Assembly: GCA_028274465.1 (NCBI GenBank)
Contig: CM051458.1
Location: forward strand, 30,516,692 to 30,580,691
Origin: Plantago ovata
Taxonomy: Eukaryota; Streptophyta; Magnoliopsida; Lamiales; Plantaginaceae
Direction of reading: 5' to 3'
DNA: 64,000 nt
Shown here: positions 56,654 to 64,000 of the stretch, in pieces
How the letters are laid out: each line of letters opens with the position of its first letter
How positions within the stretch are numbered: the first letter of the stretch is position 1
The notes under the pieces: generated by a model
Database searches by the model: none
What the model was told of the DNA's origin: nothing
What the model saw: the letters and a program-made list of their open reading frames with translations, nothing else
Made by a program: the position numbers and the translations under genes

Positions 56654-56800
56654 TGAAGAGTTATAGAAAGACAAAATTCTTTAACTGACATTTCGTTTCT
56701 CTGCAAAAATTCCCTAGCTTGTGCTCTGAATTACTGGACCTCCGGTCAAAAAGAAAAGTCTCTTTTTCGTACTCCCCCAACCTTACCTACTATATAAGAG

Positions 56801-57207
56801 ATGGCTCCCAAGAGATAATCATCTAAGAACACCAAGTCCTCAAAGGCAGACAGTGCTGGAAAAAGCACTGCTCCTACTCCGGTATCAACTCCGGTGAAAA
56901 ACACGGTGAAAATTGTGTTGAGAAACGACCGAATCACAGAGAGACCCATGCCTCCTGCATATCTCAACGCTGAAAAGTGTGAGCAGATTATGCAATGTGG
57001 TGGATTTGCCAAAGAGAAATATATCAGATACTTTTATGAACAAGAACTGGATGAAGAAAATATTGAGGCGTTGAATTACATAAATCAACAAGGCCTACTT
57101 TTCTTCATCACTACTCGCACTAAGAAAGTGAGCATGTTGGACACTATGGAATTCTACAATAATGCAGAAATCCAGACCCTTACTGATGGAAAAGGAATCA
57201 CTGAAAA
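56801..57207 (+). pseudogene. SIRE ORF3 start in P, interrupted by M3
   Basis: It begins MAPKR like M1. It keeps the conserved block VLRNDRITERPMPPAYLNAE, CGGFAKEKYIRYFYEQELDE and VSMLDTMEFYNNAEIQTLTD, then ends at the M3 LTR. Broken; a fossil. Confidence 0.8.
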
Positions 57208-58289
57208 TGTTGGTCCGTTTAAACAACAAGAAAAGACTAGAGGGGGGGTGAATAGTCTTTTCAAACTTTCGTCGTTTAAAAACTTTCTCAGCAAGTGCTT
57301 ATTACTTTTCAGTAATGAGTTTGCTGGTACTTAACTTTCTCAGCAATTACTTGTTACTTTTCAGTAACGAGTTTGCTGGTACTTAAAAAACAGAGTGCAG
57401 AAGACTTTATACAATAAGTGCTTTTCAGAGAGTGCTAGTTTCAGCAAGTGAGCAGAATGACAGTGTACAATAAATGTAGCTTGTTGAAAACTAAATGCGG
57501 TAAAGAAAATCACACAAACACTTTTACAGTGGTATCTGAGAGTGGCGTAATCTCTCAACTAATCCACTTTGTCCTTTCTAGGAATGAATCCACTAAGATA
57601 AGATTGAGTGTTTAAGCACAAGTGAGAGTTTGATCACGTTGTTGACACACTTCAACTCTTTGCCAGATGACCTCTATTTATAGTGAATCAAGGGAGCCGT
57701 TTGAATTTCAAATTCTAAGGCTTTGCACCTTAAGATGTCACTATCTTGATTTCGTACTTTCAGCAGCGTCCTTCAATTGTCTTCTAGTCTTCATGTTCTT
57801 CGCGTGCCTACTTTGCATTTAATGTTCATTTGAATCGAATTCAAATGCGAACGTTGGAGCCAAAATGCAAGTACTCTTCAGCAAGGAGGTCACATATGTT
57901 TTTCAGCAAGTGGTCAGTCTCAGTTTCAGCAAGCACAACCTACTCTGTCATATAGATTTTCACTTATGCGAGCTGTTGCTGAAAATCTCACTTTCTGAGC
58001 AACATGTGCCTTTGTAGATACCTTTCTCAGAATTCTTCTAAATCTTCAGTCTTCGAATTTTCAAGTTTCTGAGCGGTTCTAGTGCTTCAATAGTTCATTT
58101 GTAAAAACAAAGTACATCATCAGCAAACTAAAGCACCTAACTAGTACCTACACTAAGTCTTCAGCAAACGTTCCTCTTTTACAATGTCCTTAAAATTCCA
58201 AATTCCTATGGACCTTAAGAGTACTAGTTACTGGACTTTCCTTAATTTAGCATGGTTAATTGCTCATCAAAATTACAAGTTTCCTAACA
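57208..58289 (-). repeat. 3' LTR of M3 (short form)
   Basis: 1082 bp against about 1600 for the other SIRE LTRs. It keeps both ends and the U5 hairpin pair (57283-57390) but lacks an inner part. Confidence 0.88.
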
Positions 58290-58307
58290 TATTTCCCCCT
58301 CTTTGAT
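58290..58307 (-). other. Polypurine tract of M3
   Basis: On the minus strand ATCAAAGAGGGGGAAATA directly before TGTTAGGAAAC. Confidence 0.8.
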
Positions 58308-58659
58308 GTTAGCAATCCATGGCTAACTTAATTGTTACCCTTTTAGAGGTTTCTGATGTTGAATAAATCAGTTGATTAATGAAAGCATACTTGAATAATA
58401 AAACAGTAAGCATAAATAGTTTTCATAATAAAAAACCAATAAGAGTAAAAATGTTCATTGCTGATAGTTATCTTTCAGTAGGTTTACAAGAAAGCTCATA
58501 GATAACTAAAGTAATCAGCAAACAAAACAAAACAAAGCTTTTACAAGGGACTAATCTATTCTAGCAGAAGATTTTCTAAGAATCTCCCTTACACTCTTCT
58601 CAGCAAGAGCAGAGAATTCAACACAGTCCTTCTCGTAATCTTCAAGTAGCTTACGGACT

Positions 58660-60796
58660 TCAAGTTGAATAATCCTTGCATTTGCAGGCAGTATAATGAT
58701 GGTTTTCACCATTCATCTCTTTGTAGTGAATTACCCACAAGTACATGCCCCAATTGCTAGCATGTAGAAGTTGAGTGTCTGAAATACCCTTGTTGGCATG
58801 AATCTTCCTTAACCAGAGAAGGTCTTCTTCTTGATCCTTAGCAGTGAGATAAAAGTACTCATAAGGAATCAAACCATACTTCTTTTTGGACTTCTTGGTT
58901 AAAGGGTCACTGTAAGCAACATCCATCGGCTTAATTAAATCGGGCTCTTGTGTTAGCTTCTTGTTGATGGAAATTCTTCTTACCAAAATCTCTAAGTTCA
59001 ACCATTTTGCAGCAATGTTCCTTGGGTAGGGAGGAGGATCCCTTTCTGTTCTTGCAACTTTTAATTCAATCCAAGTGTACATTTGATTCAATACAGCAGT
59101 TGGAAAGAAATCATTGGCCAAAAGATCTTCCAGCTTTATGATCCAGCAACCATGTAGGTTTCTGATCACATTTAGAGTTGTTTTCTCATTGCTGGTCTTT
59201 GTATAATCAATGCCAGTGCTAATTGCAATGTTGGCTAGCCTTCTTTCTTCCTGTCTTTGCTTTCTTCTTCTTGACTTAGCATTTTCATGATCTCTTGCTG
59301 AAGATCTGGAGTCAGAAGAAAAATGTTTTGATTGGCCAGATGGAGTTAACGCAAAAATAGGCTTAGCTCTTATAGCTTCAGCTATTGTTTGGTCATCTTC
59401 ATTCAGATCTTGATGACTTTCAGTGTGACAGAATTCTTGAGTTTCAGCAGAAGTTCTTCTCCTTTTTGGATTTGCTGAACTTCTCTCAGAATCTGTTTCA
59501 GCTCTTTTCTTAGAACTTTTCTCTGTTTCAGCAAGAAGTTCTTTGGGAGGTGGCCCAAATAGCTTTAATGGCGCTTCAGCAGAAGACGGATTGGTTGATC
59601 TGTCTCTTGAAGACTTTCTTTTTCTATCTTCCCCCTTAGACATGGATTGCATCATAGGCCTGATGTGTAGAGAGAAAAACTCATTGCAATTTTCAGCAAG
59701 ATTGTTTAGGCTGTTGTATTTAAGAATCATGTCTTGTTGATCTGTGGTTAGCTTAGACAATTCTTCCTTAATAAAAGCCAGATTCTCCTCATGTCTGCGC
59801 TCATTGTCGACTTTTTCTTCTAGCATAGCCTGAGCCTTTTCAATGCGCTTTTAGCAAGCTTGAGTGCCTGACTGACATCTTCTTCATAGCTTTTGTGGTG
59901 TAGACTGATGTCTTTCTGAGCTATGGTAAGTGTAGTAATGCGTCTCAGCACAGTAGTCAGTATTTTGCCGATGTCAAGCGGACTCTCAGCAAGCAAGGCA
60001 TGATCCTCTTCTTGGCATTCTTTGTGAACATCCATTAGTGACTTTATTCTAGGAGTAAACTCCTCAATGTTTGGGAATGGCACTAGAGAGGGAGTAAGTG
60101 AATGAGCTTTGATTTCAGTTGCGAATTGATCATCATTTCTCAGCAAACGACATCCCTCAACATCTCCTTCATCATTGATGAGAGATGGTGGAGGAATTTC
60201 AACCACTGTGGGTTTAGCTTTCTTTGTCTTTTCTTCTTCATTTGTTGAGAAATTAGATAGATCTTCTTCTTCATCAGATTCGTCAAGGCCAAAAACCTTG
60301 ATTCCAAAATCTTTAGCTTCAGACACTTCTGGTTGAGTGGTTGCTGAGGGCAACTCTTTGGACTCAACGACTGGAGTTTCACCAGTAGTAGGTGGAAGGG
60401 AGGAGACTTCCGTGTTGTTCACTCCTGAAGATTGAGCAATATCTAGATTCTTTGTATGTCTGTCATGAATCTGGAGACTATTCTGTAAAGCTCTTTGATA
60501 ATCTTCATCCATTTCTTCTTCTTCTCCAAGGTTTGGATCAGTGACCTTAGCTTCGAGTAATGCTAACTCAGCATTAGAAAGCTTAGCTTTGCCTTTGTGC
60601 ATTTCAGCACGCTTTCTGGCGTACTCTTCTTCAGTTTCAACAACTTGTTCAGTTGCTGGAGTACTTGTCTCAGCAGGAGCGGGAGTAGATTCTTGGTGCT
60701 GGCTGGGAGTTTGGTCAGCTTGCTGATTCTCAGTGTTTTTATTTTCATTATCAGCAACTGTCAGTTTTACTCCGCCAGCATCCGGACTAGGACCTT
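58660..60796 (-). pseudogene. SIRE ORF3 of M3, C-terminal part
   Basis: Two long minus-strand open stretches (60796-59820 and 59826-58660). An acidic part holds TTGETPVVES and SLVPFPNIEEFTPRIKSLMD. A helical region and a Lys/Arg-rich part (SRRRKQRQEERR) follow, then a conserved C-terminal domain (WIIKLEDLLANDFFPTAVLN, YEYFYLTAKDQEEDLLWLRK, LLHASNWGMYLWVIHYKEMN). That C-terminal domain recurs in M4, so it is probably the functional core. No signal peptide or membrane segment seen. Broken, about one break within the window. Confidence 0.8.
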
Positions 60797-62467
60797 TGTT
60801 GGTCCCTTTAAACAACAAGAAAAGACTAGAGGGGGGGGGGGTGAATAGTCTTTTCAAACTTTTGTCGTTTAAAACTTTCTCAGCAAGTACTTATTACTTT
60901 TCAGTAATGAGATTGCTGATACTTAACTTTCTCAGCAGGCGTAAGTTACTTTACAGTAGCTTGGTTTGCTGATACTTAAAATCAGAGAGCGGAAGTCTTT
61001 GAAACAATAAGTGCTTTTTCAGCAAGTGATGTGAGTGACTGTGTACAAACAGATAAAATTTGCTGAAAGCTAAATGCAGTAAGTAAATCACACAAACGCT
61101 TTTTAGAGTGGTATCTGAGAGTGGCGTAATCTCCCAACTAATCCACTTTGTCCTTTCTAGGACTGAATCCACTAAGATATGATTGAGGTTCCTTACAATC
61201 TCCTATCTAAAGCGATTCAACAGAAACCAAAGCACACTTGCTTTGTCTCCAACCTAAACTGGAGAACTCAACCTTGTTCTCCACCAAACTTGGTACTTTT
61301 AATCATCAAAACTATGCTTGATTAAGTTCCCCCTGAATATCACGCCTGAAAGGGTGTATTTTCAATTAGAGAGTTTTGGGGTGAGATAACTTAATTATAA
61401 CTTCTTCAGTTACAACAAGTAATCTAAGAAACACAACTTGGAATACTTTGCAGTAAACAAGTTTGATTGTTTCTGATGTCAAGACTTGTTCTTGTTCGAA
61501 AGAAAGAACACTTAACTAATTTCTTAGCCGAGTTTGTTCTACTTCTTCACAAATAGCTTTTTCAAGCTTTAAGTCTTGGAACGGATCAATGGCAGTAAGA
61601 GTGTTTGAAGATTTGTGAATTTTAAGCACAAGTGAGAGTTTGATCACGTTGTTGACACACTTCAACTCTTTGCCGATGACCTCTATTTATAGTGCAAGTA
61701 AGGAGCCGTTTGAATTTCAAATCCTAAGGCTTTTGTTCCTTAACATGTCACTATCTTGCTTTTGTACTTTCAGCAGCAACCTTTGTTTGTCTTCTAGTCT
61801 TTATGTCCTTCGCGTGTAAGCTTTGCATTAAATGCACCTTTGAATAGAATTCAAACAGTAACAATGGAGCGCAAAATCACGTACATTCAGCAAGAGGTCA
61901 CATATGTTCATCAGCAAGTGTTTATTCTCAGTTTCAGCAAGCACAACCTACTCTGTCTTTCAGATTTTCACTTATGCAATGCTGTTGCTGAAAATTTCAC
62001 TTTCTGAGCAACACGTGCCTTACCAGTCTTCAGCAATCTTCAAGTCTTCAAGTCTTCAAGTCTTCAGATCTTCAAAAGTCTTCAAGATTCTGACCGGTTT
62101 CTTATTTGCTTCAATAGTTTGTTTATAATAAACAAAATACATCTTCAGCAAATGCTTCAATAGGTCATTTTCTTTTAGAAAATAAGTTACATCAAAGCTA
62201 AGCATCAATAAGATATTTTCTTTTCAGAAAATAAAATACATCATACGCTAAAGTGTCAATAAATTAATTTCTTCACAGAAATTAAAGTACGTCATCCACA
62301 AGGATAAAAAACTTATCTAACACCTATCTAAGTCATCAACAAACGTTCCTCTTTTACAATGTCCTTTAAAAAATTCTAAAATCCTATGGACCTCAAGAGT
62401 ACTAGTTACTGGACTGTTCTTAATTTAGCATGGTTAATTGCTCATCAAAATTACAAGTTTCCTAACA
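60797..62467 (-). repeat. 3' LTR of M4
   Basis: 1671 bp, the longest SIRE LTR here. It has an expanded (TCTTCAAG)-type repeat near 62036-62080 and U5 hairpins at 60878-60980. Confidence 0.92.
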
Positions 62468-62485
62468 AAATTCCCCCTTTTTGAT
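62468..62485 (-). other. Polypurine tract of M4
   Basis: On the minus strand ATCAAAAAGGGGGAATTT directly before TGTTAGGAAAC; aligned with the M3 tract. Confidence 0.8.
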
Positions 62486-62730
62486 GTTAGCAATCCATGG
62501 ATAAATTAATTGTTACCCTTTTAGAGGTTTCTGATGTTGAATAAATCAGATGATTAATGCAAACATACTTGAATAAAAAAACAGTAAGCATAAGTAAGTT
62601 GCATAATCAAAAACCAATAAGAGTAAAAAAGAATTCATTGCTGAAAGTTATCATTCATAAGTTTACAAGAAAGCATAGATAACAGAGAATCAGCAAACAA
62701 AAACTTTTAACAAGAAACTATTGCAGGGAC

Positions 62731-64000
62731 TTAAACTCTTTCAGAGGATTTTCTCAGAATCTCTCTTACACTCTTCTCAGCAAGAGCAGTGAATTCAACA
62801 CAATCCTTCTCGTAGTTTTCCAGAAGCCTACGAACTTGTAGTTGAAGAATTCTTGCATTTTTGCAGGCAGTATGATGATGCTTTTCAGCATTCATTTCCA
62901 TGAAGTTAATTACCCACAAATGCATGCCCCAATTGCTGGCATGGAGAAGCTGTGTATCTGAAATGTTTCTCGGATGAATCTTTCTTAACCAGAGAAGATC
63001 TTCTTCTTGATCCTGAGCAGTCAGATAGAAGTACTCATAAGGAATCAATCCAAGTTTCTTCTTAGGTTTCTTTGTTACCGGGTCAGCATAGAAAGCGATG
63101 CCAGGTGGTTTGATTATATCTGGTTCTTGTCTAAAAGTCTTACCAATGGCAACTCTTCTTACATGGACCTCAAGATTCAACCATTTCCCAGCAATGTTTC
63201 TTGGGAGGGATTCTTCCCTTTGCTTCTTTTGGACCTTGAGTTCAATCCATTTGAACATCTGATTCAAACAGGCTGTAGGAAAGAACTCATTTACCAACAA
63301 ATCTTCCAGCTTTAGGATCCAGCAACCATGAATGTTTCTGATCACATTCTGAGTGGTTTCATCATTGCTGGTCTTTGTATATTCAATGCCGGAGCCAATA
63401 GCAATGTTGGCCAGCCTTTTCTCTTCCTGTCTTTGCCTTCTTCTTCTTGTTTTAGCATTGTCTTGATCTCTTTCTGAAGAGTCAGACGAAAAATGCCTTG
63501 AGTGGCCAGACGGAGTTATGGCTGTTAAGGGTCTAGCTCTTATGGCTTGAGCTATTGTTTGATTGTCATCATCTTCTTCATCATCTTCATTCAGATTGTG
63601 ATGACTTTCAATGTGACAGAAATCTTGAGTTTCAGCAGCGGTTTTTCTCTTTTTGGTACTTGCTGAATTTAACTCAGTTTCTGCTTGTCTTTTAGAACTT
63701 TGCTCTCTTTCAGCAAGAGGTTCTAGTGGAAGTGGCACATCCGCAGCAGGAGTAGGAGGGGTTTGATTGCTTTTTCTGGTCTTCTTTTCCCCCTTAGACA
63801 TGGATTGCAACATCGGAGTGATGTGCAGAGAATAAAACTCATTGCAATTTTCAGCAAGAGTGTTGAGGCTGTTATACTTCATGATGATCTCTTGTTGGTC
63901 AGAGTTCATTGTTGCTAACTCTTTTTGAATAATCATCATGTTCTCTTCATGTCTTTTCTCTGTTGCGGCCTTCTCATCCATAATAGTCTGAGCTTTGACA
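62731..64000 (-). pseudogene. SIRE ORF3 of M4, C-terminal part (continues outside)
   Basis: An open minus-strand stretch from beyond the window to 62731. A Lys/Arg-rich section (RRRRQRQEEKR) is followed by the conserved C-terminal domain (WILKLEDLLVNEFFPTACLN, YEYFYLTAQDQEEDLLWLRK, LLHASNWGMHLWVINFMEMN), ending VREILRKSSERV. The closest copy is M1 at 8962-10179. The frame visible here is open; the whole element cannot be judged. Confidence 0.8.

Larger units (their letters stand above)
42481..57207 (+). mobile_element. SIRE copia element P, plus strand, ends missing
   Basis: It holds the gag tail, protease, integrase, RT and part of RNase H (42481-45226), then the 10-kb nested element (45227-55228), the rest of RNase H (55229-55805), spacer, TATA and the ORF3 start (56801-57207). 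Its 5' end is cut by element C or the gap, and ORF3 is interrupted by M3. Closely related to M1. Broken, several breaks. Confidence 0.9.
57208..60796 (-). mobile_element. SIRE element M3, 3' part
   Basis: A minus-strand 3' LTR (57208-58289), PPT (58290-58307) and ORF3 (58660-60796). It is inserted in ORF3 of P after GAAAA (57203-57207, possible duplication; the partner lies outside the window). It is itself interrupted at 60796 by M4, so its 5' part must lie beyond 64000. Incomplete here; a few breaks. Confidence 0.85.
60797..64000 (-). mobile_element. SIRE element M4, 3' part
   Basis: A minus-strand 3' LTR (60797-62467), PPT (62468-62485) and ORF3 running off the window. It is inserted in ORF3 of M3. 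Confidence 0.88.

Overview
This window looks like plant nuclear heterochromatin, probably pericentromeric or another repeat-rich part of a flowering-plant genome. It is almost entirely nested LTR retrotransposons. I find no convincing host gene, rRNA gene, functional tRNA gene or CRISPR array. The plant origin is supported by tRNA-iMet and tRNA-Asp type primer sites, by SIRE/Maximus-type copia elements with a third ORF, by Athila-type gypsy elements, and by a plant-style promoter (site II plus telo-box) inside one LTR. I cannot name the species.

Layout. (1) 1-8917: a plus-strand fragment of a SIRE-type ORF3, interrupted by Athila-like element A (1536-8607, target duplication GAAAG). A itself carries a solo SIRE LTR (3294-4892, duplication ATCGC). 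(2) 8921-29650: a minus-strand SIRE element, M1, with its 5' LTR at 28060-29650, then gag, pol and ORF3 running leftwards. It is cut off inside ORF3 at an inverted junction near 8920. Its ORF3 is interrupted by a gag-only element with 2.5-kb LTRs (TR-GAG type, 12063-19474, duplication GGGCC). (3) 29651-32695: the right part of a second Athila-like copy, B, joined to the M1 LTR at exactly the same site as the solo LTR in A, and ending at a 100-N gap (32696-32795). (4) 32796-42480: Athila-related element C, which has gag-protease and a plant-transposon-protein ORF but no reverse transcriptase or integrase. (5) 42481-57207: a plus-strand SIRE element, P, holding a 10-kb element without coding sequence (45227-55228, duplication GGCCT). 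(6) 57208-64000: two more minus-strand SIRE elements, M3 inserted in the ORF3 of P and M4 inserted in the ORF3 of M3, both running past the window end.

How the parts relate. SIRE copies carry gag, protease, integrase, RT and RNase H and could once have moved themselves, but all copies here are broken or incomplete. A, B, C, the TR-GAG element and the 10-kb element lack pol and would have depended on helpers. The features most worth checking are RNA- or DNA-level structures shared between copies: paired hairpins in the SIRE U5, an element-wide excess of the word TCAGCAA/TTGCTGA, a conserved TATA box before SIRE ORF3, hairpins joined to PPT-like G-runs in the Athila families, a 3' non-coding module shared by two Athila families, and a host-like promoter in the TR-GAG LTR.
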